The position numbers were made by a program, and so were the translations under genes. From Sweltsa coloradensis (lineage: Eukaryota > Arthropoda > Insecta > Plecoptera > Chloroperlidae): DNA of 64,000 nt. How positions within the stretch are numbered: the stretch's first letter is position 1; the number at the start of each line of letters is the position of its first letter. The notes below the pieces were generated by a model. That model was not told the DNA's origin, did no database searches, and was given only the letters and a program-made list of their open reading frames with translations. The DNA lies in contig JAMZAV010001298.1 in assembly GCA_024449915.1 (NCBI GenBank), positions 62,001 to 126,000 on the forward strand. The letters are read 5' to 3'. Of this stretch, positions 23,507 to 33,825 are shown piece by piece.

Positions 23507-24262
23507 CCCTTGGTTAACCACCTGGGGTCCATGCGGCCCCCAGTCAACATTTATTGCTTAGCCATGAGCGCATCTATGGGCGTGGCTTACTGTGAGTCTC
23601 AGTACCTTCAAGTTACATCTAACCAATGAAAATTCAGTTGGAGCCCGCTCTCCATGTGTTACGTATTACTCTCGACGAACCTCGCGGGGATTCAAAGGAC
23701 CCCAGGTGGCTACTTACGTACTACATTTTCAAGTGTTTTTACATAGGCAAAATTTTTATCAATGCATTTCACCCTCACCAAATAACCATATTTTTCATGT
23801 AAATTGATAGATATGAACTTATATATACTTATCTAAGTAAATTATAATAATATAATATAAAAAAATCATACATATAAATATGAATGAAAAAGGTCAATTC
23901 AAGTGAGGGGGGGAGGCGGGGCGGATTGGTCAAAATTTCACCAAAGTAAACAAAAATGGGAAAACTTTTTGTGAAATCGAATCGATCATACATGAAACAT
24001 CATTGGCAAAAAAATTTTTAAAATTAAGTTCAAAAATGGACTCAAATTTGACAAAATTGACAATATTGCGTTTTTTTTCAGTCTTTTCAAAAAAAATTCA
24101 AGTGGAAAAAAAACTAAAATTTTCGCGAATTTTAACTCTTGAAACACTAAGTGGTCATCAGAAAGGTTCAAACATTAATTCCTGACGAATATTAGGTTCC
24201 AAAATCTGAACGCGCCCCAGGTGGTTAGTTATGCTTCTCAGAAACAGGTTGTTAACCAAGGG
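23507..24262. mobile_element. piggyBac-type MITE, 756 bp, TTAA duplication
   Basis: The element is bounded by TTAA at 23503-23506 and 24263-24266. Its 12-bp terminal inverted repeats are perfect: CCCTTGGTTAAC at 23507-23518 and GTTAACCAAGGG at 24251-24262. A second inverted pair, AACCACCTGGGG (23516-23527) and CCCCAGGTGGTT (24215-24226), lies just inside. TTAA target sites, CCC-starting ends and extra subterminal repeats are hallmarks of piggyBac. The interior is AT-rich and has no transposase, so it would depend on a transposase made elsewhere. Confidence 0.88.
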
Positions 24263-24539
24263 TTAAAACGGCCCTTCTTATTAAATTAACCAATTGTTGC
24301 ATCCTCTGCTGATCGCGGCATTGAACCAATTGGATCACTTTTACACCATCCACACCATCCTCAGTCAATAACTATTTCATACTCGACATGTATGCGATAT
24401 TATAGCAATGCAAAGCGAATTTAACTAGGGTAATTACCCACAGGAACCTGCGTAGCTCATGTACTGTTTATTTTTCTCTATACGATTAAGTTATAAGTTC
24501 CTCGGTGATTTCTCTCAGTCATGCCATGTGTTGCTTCAG

Positions 24540-24841
24540 GTCCTCCTACTGCACCAACTCTACGCCTGGTCTACACGGGAGACAACATCACAGCCACCTG
24601 TGAGGTACAGGAGAGTCGCCCTGTCGCCAACATGCCCTGGGTCCTGGGCGACGCTGTCATCCTCAAGGACGTTATCACTCACGCCACAGCTCAGGACGAG
24701 TGGAGGTGGCCCTGGATGACAGGGTCTATCAAGCAGACCCTCACACTAGAGCTGCAGCCCCACGCACAGGACTTGAGTTGCGTGGTTTCCCACGTCACCT
24801 TGGCCCAGCCACTGGAGGAACGGAGTTTTATCGATTTGTTG
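24540..24841 (+). CDS. Internal exon encoding an immunoglobulin-like domain
   Basis: This is the only segment that looks like host protein-coding DNA. A pyrimidine-rich tract and 'gcttcag' precede 24540, and 'ttg|gtgagt' follows 24841, giving a good acceptor and donor. The exon is 302 bp; it starts in phase 1 and ends in phase 0, and the frame is open throughout, adding 101 codons with the split one. The product begins 'PPTAPTLRLVYTGDNITATC' and has a Cys in 'TATCEV', a Trp in 'MPWVLGD' and a second Cys in 'DLSCVVSH' about 60 residues on. That is the Cys-Trp-Cys pattern of an Ig fold, which stabilises its two sheets by a disulfide. The usual DxAxYxC turn is changed to HAQDLSC. Codon use is GC-rich, unlike its neighbours. 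The gene is probably a cell-surface or secreted adhesion protein, but the subfamily cannot be told from one domain, and no neighbouring exon is visible in the window. Confidence 0.75.
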
Positions 24842-26132
24842 GTGAGTTATTCCAATATGTTATTTTGTTAGGTATATTTGATTTAATTCATCAATGGTTG
24901 TTAGTGCAAAAATATAGTTTAATGCGTGCTATTAGTTTTCACTTTTCCATTGAAAACTTAACGAAACGACAGAAATATCTCATAAATTTTTAAAATTACT
25001 TTTACTCAGTTACCTTGCAACACTGATTGTATCGGAAACGTTTTTATGAATGAATAGATGGATTATTTTATTTCTGGATGGTTCCATAAAACCAAGTAGG
25101 CTAGTTACTTGGACGACCGCCTGGGTTAGGTCTAGACGTAGTCGTAACTTCAGTTTAAATTTTATCCTCTTCGGCGGCGTAAGGCAAATTTTAGAATTTA
25201 TTTTGAATTAAACACATTCTGACACCTTCTGACTGATGTTAACTCTTTGTTATTTTTAATTAAATTTTTTGTGTTAAACAAATTAACTTTATGTCATGCA
25301 CCATGGTATTTATAATATATACTTGTTTGTGTGTTTATTTTGGGTATGTGTTCCTTTCTCTGCATTACCACCTTATTATAATTTTTAATTTGTCTGTTAT
25401 ATCCTACAGTTTAAGCCATATTCTGGCTGTGTGGTTTTTTTTTATCGTACTTATATTAAATTTTATTTGTATTAAATTTTATTTTTTGGACAACTGGATA
25501 TATAAACAAAGTGTAGAAACACAAAATAAAGATATTGTACTAAAAAAAAAACTCGTAAATGACGCACGTATATAATAATTATATTCGCATCTCTTAGCAA
25601 TACATTACTTCCGTTATTCGAAATCTTCAGCTACATAACATTTAACATGAAATCTCGACATTGAAATGAGAATGGCGAATTACTCTTAAATCAAAACGGC
25701 CAATGCATTTCTTACAAAATCGCAGGAACATTGCTGTACATGCACTCGTTGTTTTCACCGCTTTGCTTGTTTACCTCACATAATTAGGATTTGCAATTGC
25801 TTATGTAGTTGTGTCCACATCATGCAGCACATGGTTATACTATAAGTACAAAGCATCGCTTACGTTTTTTTTTTCTAGATGCATATTATTTATCGTTAGA
25901 TATTCATATTGATGGATTGGAAAACATTAAAGAAAAATTGAAATCTCTGTTTGAACCCGGATTTGAGTCCATGGCTTCTGCGTTGGCAACACATTAATAA
26001 ATGCTGCTATCAAATATTGTGTTTCACCACAGCTGTGTCTTTAGTTGAATCAGTGGTGAACGTGGGGGCGGACTCGGGCGGAGTCGTCCGTCTACTGACT
26101 TTCAAGGTTAAACAATACAATGTTATTTTATA
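24842..26132. other. Presumed intron or flank of the Ig exon
   Basis: AT-rich sequence with no further recognisable exon. The forward frame at 25291-25575 is a run of hydrophobic and aromatic codons typical of T-rich DNA and is not accepted. Confidence 0.4.
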
Positions 26133-26136
26133 CTAG

Positions 26137-26408
26137 GAAAGCGCCACAGTCGTCGTTAGACGAGTGAGCGAGCCATGTATTGAAGACCCGGTAATATTGA
26201 TATATTAAGAATAAATTATAGAGGTTTGAGTTAAGTTGGTATAAGGGCGCGTCAACTGTAAAGCCTTATGCGCCACTTTAGCCGAAAATAGGCTAAGGAG
26301 GACCAATGCTGACTAGATCCAGCCTTGGGTATAGTGGAGGAAAGAAAATGTTCCCGGGTATTCAACACATGGCTCGCTCACTCGTCCAACAACGACTATG
26401 GCGTTATC
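26137..26408. mobile_element. Foldback element with Helentron-type 3' termini at both ends, copy A
   Basis: The element is bounded by CTAG at 26133-26136 and 26409-26412. Its inverted arms of about 60 bp read GAAAGCGCCACAGTCGTCG... 'agacgagtgagcgagccatg' on the left and the complement of this on the right, ending 'acgactatggcgttatc'. Each terminus carries the AACG...CGTT hairpin and CCTAG end found at the 3' end of the Helentron-like family. The 140-bp middle has 'gttaagttggtataagggcgcg' and 'gccaaataggct'-type sequence shared with copies at 29290 and 39537. Confidence 0.75.
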
Positions 26409-26528
26409 CTAGACTAGTTTTATATCAGTGTGCAGACTTCCGTCCCTGTGAAGACTTACTTCCACTTTAACAACCGTCGCCTCGCCTGGCAGGAATGTAT
26501 TGGAAGCAACGGTAGAAGAGTCGAGGCC

Positions 26529-26697
26529 AGACATTCCCCACCCCCAGCCCGGGTCCTGTGCGGAGAGGCTGCGATCATCCCTTATAAGACATTCCCACCC
26601 AGCCGGGTCCTGTGCGGGGAGTCTGCGATCATCCCTTATAAGACATTCCCACCCCAGCCCGGGTCCTGTGCGGAGAGTCTGCGATCATCCCTTATAT
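26529..26697 (+). repeat. Minisatellite, three units of about 54-58 bp
   Basis: Units starting at 26529, 26587 and 26641 share 'agacattcccaccc', 'gggtcctgtgcgg', 'gtctgcgatcatccctta'. Two forward frames stay open across it (26430-26789 and 26500-26811). They have no start context, domain or splice evidence, so I treat them as periodic by-products. Confidence 0.85.
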
Positions 26698-26929
26698 TAC
26701 TTACGATTGTTGCGCAAAGTGACCATCCTGATCACGATAACTTTCTCAAAAGTCAACACATTCTTACCATTCCCGATGGACCTGTCTAAAGAGCAGCACA
26801 ACAAAATTTGATCCTAATAAATTGTGACAGTGACGAATGTATGTTTACAAAAGTTGTAATGCTCAAGTTGATTTTCAAAATTCACTGGTTTTGATTGTGA
26901 ATGCCGTACTTAAATATCGTAATAATAAT

Positions 26930-27182
26930 CATTTTTCGTTGGAAGGCTGCCCAAGGATCAATTCATGTCTCTCTTCGGATGTCTAACTAGATATTTTGGA
27001 CTTTGCATAATTATGAAGGGATGTCCGAGGGCTGTTTAAGAGGACCCAATCCCTTTCATTCGCATTGACGACCGAGGAAAACCTCGGAAAAACTTCAGTC
27101 AGGATTGCCGGTCTCGCCGGGATTTTAACCCGGGACCTCCAGAATCGGAGTCGCGCGTTTAACGCTCGAGCCAGCCCTGTCG
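26930..27182 (-). repeat. tRNA-derived SINE family B, copy 2
   Basis: On the reverse strand the head 'ggctggctcgagcgttaaac' resembles an A box, and 'ggtcccgggttaaaatcccgg' a B box. The body 'caatcctgactgaagttttt', 'ccgaggttttcctcggtcg', 'ttgggtcctcttaaacagcc' and 'ctcggacatcccttcata' follows, and the end 'cttgggcagccttccaacg' runs into an (ATT)n tail. This is the best-preserved copy together with 28330 and 33613. Confidence 0.82.
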
Positions 27183-28329
27183 GTACTTGACATTCGTAAT
27201 TCTGAATTCGAGGTTTTCAAGACAATCGAATTTAATGGTGAAATTGCACGTTTACTCATTGTTACACTACTTTTTATTGTTATTTTTTCCCAAAAATTTG
27301 TCATAGTTTAAAAAATAAAAATCAATATTTTTCCCCCGTTTTTGAGCAACATTTTGGAAATTTCTGTAAAATTTTGGAATGGTTGCAAATTCGACTTTAG
27401 TAGTGACAAATTTCTTGTGTAAAAATTTTGAAAATCCGAATTTTTTCCCTTGGTTAATTTTGTTTTTGAATTTTGTCAACACTTTCTCGAGTTATGAATA
27501 AACCAATGTTCCGGGATATTTAAAAAACTGCCCAATTTTATAATTTTTGACACTTGGCTATTTTGTATTGTCCATAAAATCTCTGTCAGGCACAGCAAAA
27601 GTTTAGTCAAAAAAACTGTAGTAGAATGGGAAGTCCGTATTTTACGTTGAAAGGTAGTTGTTGTTGCTAATCACCAAGCAGTAAACTACACACAATCAGC
27701 TAGCTGGTCGTCAACATCGGTTACTACGGCGTCGGAAAGATTAAGAACCAGTATTGGGACATTGTAATAGATTATTTTTCAATTACGGATCCTCTTCTAA
27801 AGTGATCGACTCTCACTTTCAATTAATGAGCCTGTTGCCACTGACGTGGGCCTCAACGGGCCCCGTCAGATAGGTTGAAGGGGGCAAGGTATCATCACCC
27901 CCTCCCCCACTTGACCTAATCCCGCGGTTAACCGATGCGGGTTCTGTGGTTGGCCGCTCGAGAGACGGAGCGCTCCGGTCGCGCGACATGCCCGCCCCAG
28001 GGGGACATTCCTCTAATGGGGAAAACTCCTATATTAACGAAGAATTTAGTTTCCGACGAAAATATACCTTGAAGATATTCAGGAAATCTCTTGGATTGTT
28101 AGCTAACATTCAGCAATGTTAAGATCGTCATTAGCTGAGTATAAGATTCACATTTCAGAAATGTCTGGGCTTATAGAAATTCCAAGCGAAAATGAAGTTT
28201 GTGACAAAATCCAGTTTTAGAAAATGTGTGCTATGTAACTGTAAGTAAATATTTGCTTTCAAGATAATCATAATCTGAACAAGAAGGTGCATAATAGTAA
28301 AGAGATGCGTTATGATAATAATTATAGTT
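27183..28329. other. Noncoding, nothing recognised
   Basis: AT-rich to 27780, then a GC-richer stretch at 27820-28020 ('cccctcccccacttgacc', 'gcgctccggtcgcgcgac') with no open frame of note and no recognisable RNA gene. Confidence 0.4.
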
Positions 28330-28535
28330 ATTCCGTAGGTCCCGGGCTCAAATCCCGTCGAGACCGGCAATCTTGAGTGAAGATTTTTTTCGATGTTTTC
28401 CTCGGACATTAATGCAAATGCAAGATTTTAAAGGACATCCCTTCACAATTATTCTCCTATCCTCAACAGACACTGCTGAAGAGGGGCATGAGTTGCACCC
28501 TGGGCACGCTTTCCACGAAAAATTATTATTATTAA
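28330..28535 (+). repeat. tRNA-derived SINE family B, copy 3 (5'-truncated)
   Basis: It starts within the B-box region ('ggtcccgggctcaaatcccg'), then 'gagaccggcaatcttgagtg', 'ttttcctcgg', 'acatcccttcacaattatt' and 'gaggggcatgagttgcaccc'. It ends 'ttccacgaaaaattattattatta', giving the family's (TTA)n tail. Confidence 0.82.
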
Positions 28536-28674
28536 GGTGATTCCGTATCGAGGCTAGCTGTTATTGTTTCTGTTTGATTAACTGTTGAGAAGAGATATTT
28601 TACCCGTGCAAACTTACAATTCTAAAGGAAATGAAAAATAATGAAATACCAATCCAGTGATGCTTATTAGACGA

Positions 28675-28905
28675 GTGAGCGCAGCGAACGTAGTCTACAA
28701 CGCTACTCGATCGGGCCTTGGTCGTGATTAATTCTGTTAAATGTTAAATGTTAAATGTTAAATGTTAAATGTCTGTCTGTCTGTCTGTCCGGTCCCATAC
28801 GGCCGAACGGCCAAATAGACTGAGCTGAAATTTTAAACAGACATCCGTGACCAGGTAACTGAGAACTGCTAACAAAATGAGCACAATCCGTTGCGATTTA
28901 AACCT
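28675..28905 (+). mobile_element. 5' part of a third Helentron-like subfamily
   Basis: It starts T|TAGACGAGTGAGCGCAGCG, matching the inner arm of the foldback elements. (GTTAAAT)n and (GTCT)n microsatellites follow at 28735-28790, then 'gagctgaaattttaaacag', 'aactgagaactgctaac' and 'gagcacaatccg', which run parallel to the Helentron-like body. The 3' end is not seen. Confidence 0.5.
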
Positions 28906-29289
28906 GCAAGAAATAAAAAACTGAAAAATACGTTGAAATGTATAAGAATTATTTTAACGACAATGGTTTTCATTTTGAAATAATATTTTTTGTTTGTTAT
29001 TTACCTGGCTGTGAAATGCCGTGTCCAAGGTTAATCGAATGTTGGACGTCAAGGTACCCTCAAATTCCGCTCGTAGATTGAGTAAACCTTGCAATATTTT
29101 CACGTATTTCGTACTGGCTATGTTTTCCATAGTATTGCCACAGATGATGGACTACACTGCGTTATATGCATTTCAAAACATGTTAAATAATTTAAAAAAT
29201 ACAATCCAGAAATTACGAAATCTTTCCCGACCATTGAACCCACGTCTCCCACATTTCGGCTATAAGGGCGCTTTAGCCAACTCGACTAG

Positions 29290-29542
29290 GGAAACGCCAA
29301 AGTCGTTGTTAGACGAGCGAGAGAGCCGTGTGTTGAGTACGCGGGAACATTTGCATCTAAGTTTGATTGTAATATTCGTATAAATAATAGGGTATTTAAG
29401 TTTTGGTCATTGTTTAGGCCATAATGCTCCACTGTAGCCTATGATAGGCTAGGGAGGCCTAAGGTAGGGGGAAGAAAAGGAATGTTACCGGGTACTCAAC
29501 ACATGGCTCACTCACTCGTCTAACAACGACTTTGGCGTTTCC
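29290..29542. mobile_element. Foldback element with Helentron-type 3' termini at both ends, copy B
   Basis: It is bounded by CTAG at 29286-29289 and 29543-29546. Inverted arms of about 60 bp start GGAAACGCCAAAGTCGTTGT and end with the complement. The middle shares 'tataatgctccactgtagcc'-like and 'gataggctagggaggcc' sequence with copies A and C. This is the best-preserved pair of arms. Confidence 0.82.
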
Positions 29543-29953
29543 CTAGTATTATTGAGAGTAGGTTTTCAAGATGATTTCTGATTAGTGAATATAAACCTGA
29601 AACTATCATTATGTCCACCTTTATGTTTTGTCCACGTTGGCAACAGTGGTTGTGCCTCAGACCGAGGCTTGCCCTGACACACAGTAACGCTCGATTACAT
29701 ATTGCCAGCTCCGTGTTAGCTTTGGCTATTTGCCACCGTAACTCTACAAATCCATACAAGGTGGAAACACCATTGTTTGCCATGTACGACATGCTACAAA
29801 ACTATAATATTGAAAAGTCCAGATAGTGCTGATGTTTTTCTGCAACCTAGGTTCATTTATGACTATTTTATTAAAGTTGTGTAACAACACTTAATTAAAG
29901 TTTTTATTTAAATTATTAGATTTTTAAATAACAAAGTAAGGTGTTATACACAC

Positions 29954-30054
29954 CAAGGTCCCCTAGATCTCCGCAAGGCTTCGCTGCCGCTGACAAGCCG
30001 ATGGACTTTGCGAGTTCGCAAAACCTCCGCTAGGAGTAGATCTAGGGGACCTTG
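29954..30054. mobile_element. 101-bp hAT-like MITE
   Basis: Perfect 17-bp terminal inverted repeats, CAAGGTCCCCTAGATCT (29954-29970) and AGATCTAGGGGACCTTG (30038-30054), enclose a 67-bp core. The flanks are 'atacacac' (29946-29953) and 'atacacat' (30055-30062), an 8-bp duplication with one change. An 8-bp duplication and CAnnG ends fit the hAT superfamily. The core has no coding capacity. Confidence 0.8.
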
Positions 30055-30189
30055 ATACACATACAATAAACACATACAGGTTATTGAAAGTTGCAAAACA
30101 TATATTACTGTAAGAAATGTTTGAAAATTAATGGAGTAAAAATACAAAAACAAAATAAATGTTCAGTTATCTCTAGTCATGGGATAGCT

Positions 30190-30250
30190 AGTAGTGACGG
30201 TTGCAGGTAGACGGTATCGAACCCCAGACCTCCCGAATTATAGTAGCGTA
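30190..30250 (-). repeat. tRNA-like fragment, possible SINE head
   Basis: On the reverse strand 'gggaggtctggggttcgatacc' carries a B-box match (GGTTCGATACC). An A-box and cloverleaf are not convincing and no SINE body follows. Confidence 0.3.
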
Positions 30251-30499
30251 GCGTGTGACATTTCATGATCGGTAAAGAATTGAAACTAGTGAGATTGTCA
30301 AAGAATATCTGTAAGACAGTGGTTTCCCCGGGACGCAGCTTAACATCATTCCGACGACTTTACAAAGCGGGCAACCCCTTCCTCCCACTCGTCGCCTATA
30401 AAGTTTTACGATCCTTGTTCCGAAAGTTTTCCCTAGCAAATGTCCTTCGCGATTGCCGTTGGTCGAGAAAAGTTAAACACTCTCGATTGATGTCGATTC

Positions 30500-31720
30500 C
30501 TGTTCCTCCCTTCCCAGTGCCAGAGTTTAAATTACGTGTCCAACATATCCATTACCTCATTCCTCTCTTACAGTTACAATTCTCTTAAGTTAAATTTTTT
30601 GAAGTGAAAATTCTGTAAATATCTATACTTCCTTACGCTTACTATGAACGCTTCAGTGATCGTTTCAACATAGCCTTACCTATCATCTCCCTACAGTACA
30701 ATTTCTGAATGTAAAGATTTATCTATCAGAATTCTTTATATGTCTATCTATTCTCCTTCATCATCTTTCAAATTACTGTCCTACATTCATTATCTAATCT
30801 TCTATTCTCTTTCAATTTTTCTAGTTAATTTAAATCTAAGTCTTCTTATTTCTATCTATTCTATTCTTCCTTCCAGTCACCGAGTTCAAATTCTGTCCAC
30901 ATATCCATTACCTAATCCCCTCTCTCCTTACCTATCCATTTCTCTGAAGTGTAATCTTCCTACCTATAACTTCGTATTTCTTACTATTACTCGCCTTCAT
31001 TGCAGTTTAAATTCTTCTCATTATTCCATTTCCTATTCATTCTCTACTCCTTTACTTTCATTTCTCTGATTTAAGATTTATACACTAAATACTTCTTTAT
31101 CTGTCTACTACTATCTCGCCTTTCATTGCCATTTAATTACTGTTCCAATCATATTCCTTTATTATTCTAATCTCTCTCTCCTTACAGTTACTATTTTTCT
31201 AGTTAACAGTATTTATTAACTCTAAGAACTTCTAGTATATTTTCTATACTATCTATCCTTCCTTCAGTGCCAAGTTTAATTACGTTTCCAACTATCCATT
31301 AACCTAAATTCTCTCTCCTTCATTCTATTTCTCCTAATGTTAAAGATTTGAAACACTAAGACTTCGTAAGACTGTGCTGAGTCGAAAACCAGCGTTTACC
31401 CGAAAGCAGAAGTTAGTTGAACGTGTACATCCATACTATCTCTCTCGCGTTGTTGCAAAAAATGTTTTAGTGAAGTAAGAATTGCGAAACAGAGCACCGT
31501 TTAAAAACCTATCTTGTTAATAACTAGCATAATGCCTCCATCCAGAGTTTAAATTACGTGTCCAACATATCCATTACCCTAATCTCTCTCTCCTTACAGT
31601 TACAATTTTTCTGAAGTGTAAAGATTTAAACACTAAGAACTTCTGTATATGTCTACTACTATACTCGCCTTCCAGTGCGTGCAGCCTTCGGGAGTTATAC
31701 AGTACCATGTGCACGTCAAG
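30500..31720 (+). repeat. Degenerate minisatellite, period about 125-145 bp
   Basis: Recurring blocks are 'ttccagtgccagagtttaaa', 'ttacgtgtccaacatatcca', 'ttacctaatctctctctcc', 'ttacagttacaatttttctg', 'aagtgtaaagatttaaacac' and 'taagaacttctgtatatgtc'. Block starts lie near 30516, 30768, 30873, 30996, 31121, 31263 and 31538. A partial copy of the unclassified 450-bp repeat interrupts it at about 31379-31530. Many single-base indels separate units. The open frame at 30740-31069 is a by-product. Confidence 0.7.
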
Positions 31721-31731
31721 TTGAATAAAGA

Positions 31732-31882
31732 TATTCTACTCTATTCTATTCTATTCTATTCAATTCTTTTCTATTCTATTCTATTCTATTCTATTCTATT
31801 CTATTCTATTCTATTCTATTCTATTCTATTCTATTCTATTCTATTCTATTCTATTCTATTCTATTCTATTCCTATTCTATAC
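31732..31882 (+). repeat. (TATTC)n microsatellite after a retroposon-like end
   Basis: About 27 copies of a 5-bp unit follow 'caagttgaataaagatattc'. The AATAAA-containing join suggests this is the tail of a retroposon whose body is the minisatellite or the sequence just before it. The 114-codon frame over it is an artefact of the repeat. Confidence 0.85.
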
Positions 31883-31904
31883 TATGGATCCAACTATATG
31901 CGGT

Positions 31905-32365
31905 TCCAGTCAAGACTGTTGGCTGAGCTCGAGAAAACCAGGTTTTTACGAAGAAAGCAGAAGCTTAGTCTGGATCACTTGGAAGCTCTATAGTTTGTCC
32001 TATCGGGTTGTGGTTTGCAACAAAATGTTTAGTTAGAATGTAAGAATTGCGATATCAGAGCACCGTTTCAAAAAATGCTCAATTTTTTGTTAATAACTGA
32101 GCATAAATAAGCCACCAAACAGGTATTTTTTTAGTGATTTCGCAAGCTGGCAGAGGGTAAAAATAAAAAATAGAAATCTGCTTTAGTAGCGACTTGCGCT
32201 CATCCGTTTCTAACATCGTACCAAAACTTAAAATTTTTGGGGTGAAAATTGGACGACGAAAAGTGGTCCAGACAGTATGTGAAATTACCTGGATTTTTCG
32301 AACAAGCGTATTTTAAAATGGGCATGGAACATTGTAAAAATGTTTTCCCGAGCTCATCAAACAGT
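31905..32365 (+). repeat. Unclassified ~450-bp interspersed repeat (R3), copy 1
   Basis: Shared landmarks are 'actgttggctgagctcgag', 'gtctggatcacttggaagct', 'cctatcgggttgtggtttgc', 'gcgacttgcgctcatccg', 'tggtccagacagtatgtgaa' and 'ttcgaacaagcg'. Other copies are at 36010, 53740 (reverse), 61365 and a partial at 31379. No terminal repeats or tail could be defined. Confidence 0.75.
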
Positions 32366-32727
32366 CTTAAGCTTAAGCTTCCACTCGCCGACGACTTGCA
32401 GAACTGTCGCCCTCGATCTGTGGCCATAGAATCGACAAAACCAGTATCAAACATCGCTCTCTTAGACAGTTTACGAAGAACACCACTCTTTACACTGTAA
32501 CGCCTTTTAACATATCTTAAGTACTGAATATTAAAGAGCATGCTAATTATGTGATGGTATTTGATGCTTCTAAACATCGACTATTTGGCGAGGCTGGAAG
32601 AGGAAGTGCGAGTCATTTATACAAAAGTGCTGTCTTAATGAAGTCTCATAAGTGTCATAACTGTCTAAGAAATATTTTTTCGTTTTTTCTTTCTTTCATA
32701 TACTACTATTTTTATATTTAGTTATTA

Positions 32728-33491
32728 CTAGGAAAATGCTCAAGTCCCGCCGCGTTGTTGGATGAGCGTAATTGGTGCATTGAACTGCCATGTGTTATGC
32801 AGATTTTCTGTTGTTCTGTGGAAAAATCATTACTAAGTTGAATTTTTTTAAATAAAAATAAATTTAATAAAAAATTAACTTAAATTTTTTTTCTTATTAA
32901 TTGTTATTGTTAAAAAAAGAAAAAAATCGTAAAATTGCGATTTTTATGAGAATTAAGAAATAATACCTCGATTGCGCTCAAATTTAACACTTATCTATTA
33001 ATTCATAAAATTAAGGTTCAGTGAAAAATCATTACAATCGGATAAAGCATGTAGGTGTTATAAGTCAAAGAATTGTTTTAAAAAAGAAAAAACCGTGAAA
33101 TTTCGATTTTTATAAGAAATAATTTTTCGATTGAGCTCAAATTTCACACAAATATCTTAATTCATAAAATAAAGGTTCTGAGCAAAAATCATAACAATCG
33201 GATAAAGCATTTTAGGTGTTATAAGTCGAAGAAGTTTTTCAAAAATCGAAAAAAATCGTAAAATTGCGATTTTAATGAGAAATTATTTTTCGATTGCGCT
33301 CAAAAACGTGGCAGTTCTAAGTTCAGAGATTTCGAAGACCTCCATAACATTTCATCGCAATTGGAGTGTCGGTTTAGCCGGAATCGTGCGGACAAACAGA
33401 CAAAAATCCAAAAAAAAGAAAAAAAGAAAAAAAAACATTCCGGATTTTTTTCTCCAGTGTAGTGAAATGGAATCTTCGCTTCGCTCATCCA
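32728..33491 (-). mobile_element. Helentron/DINE-1-like nonautonomous element, copy d
   Basis: Full-length copy on the reverse strand: 5' end T|TGGATGAGCGAAGCG at 33491, 3' end CCTAG|T at 32728. The body holds more than two units of the internal ~160-bp repeat, marked by 'cttataacacctac' and 'gagcncaatcg'. The frame at 33275-33532 overlaps the 5' part and recurs in other copies. Confidence 0.8.
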
Positions 33492-33612
33492 AAACAATTT
33501 CATCTAATAACCAAATTGTATTTGTAACCTAATTTATTGTCTTATTATGCATTGTTGTTGTAATATTACTATTTCAAACTTTACTTCACTATTGTTCTTG
33601 GTTGTGTGCATC

Positions 33613-33825
33613 TACAGTGTTGGCTCGAGCGGTAAGCGCGCGACTCTGACTTTCCTGACTGAAGTTTTTTTTACGAGGTTTTCCTCAGACGTTAATGCGA
33701 ATGCAAGAGATTGAGTCCTCTTAATCAGCCCTCATCCCTTCGCAATGGTGTTCTATCCGCAACATACCTAGTTAGACACCTGATGAGGGGCATGAATTGC
33801 ACCCTTCCCACAAACATTATTTATT
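33613..33825 (+). repeat. tRNA-derived SINE family B, copy 4
   Basis: Starts 'tggctcgagcggtaagcgcg' (A-box-like). The region with the B box is deleted: 'gactctgactttcctgactg' joins the head directly to the body. It ends 'gaggggcatgaattgcaccc' and 'cccacaaacattatttatta'. Confidence 0.78.

Noticed and set aside
31649..31993. 114-codon frame with Tyr-Ser-Ile-Leu-Phe repeats
   Set aside because: It is the translation of the (TATTC)n microsatellite.
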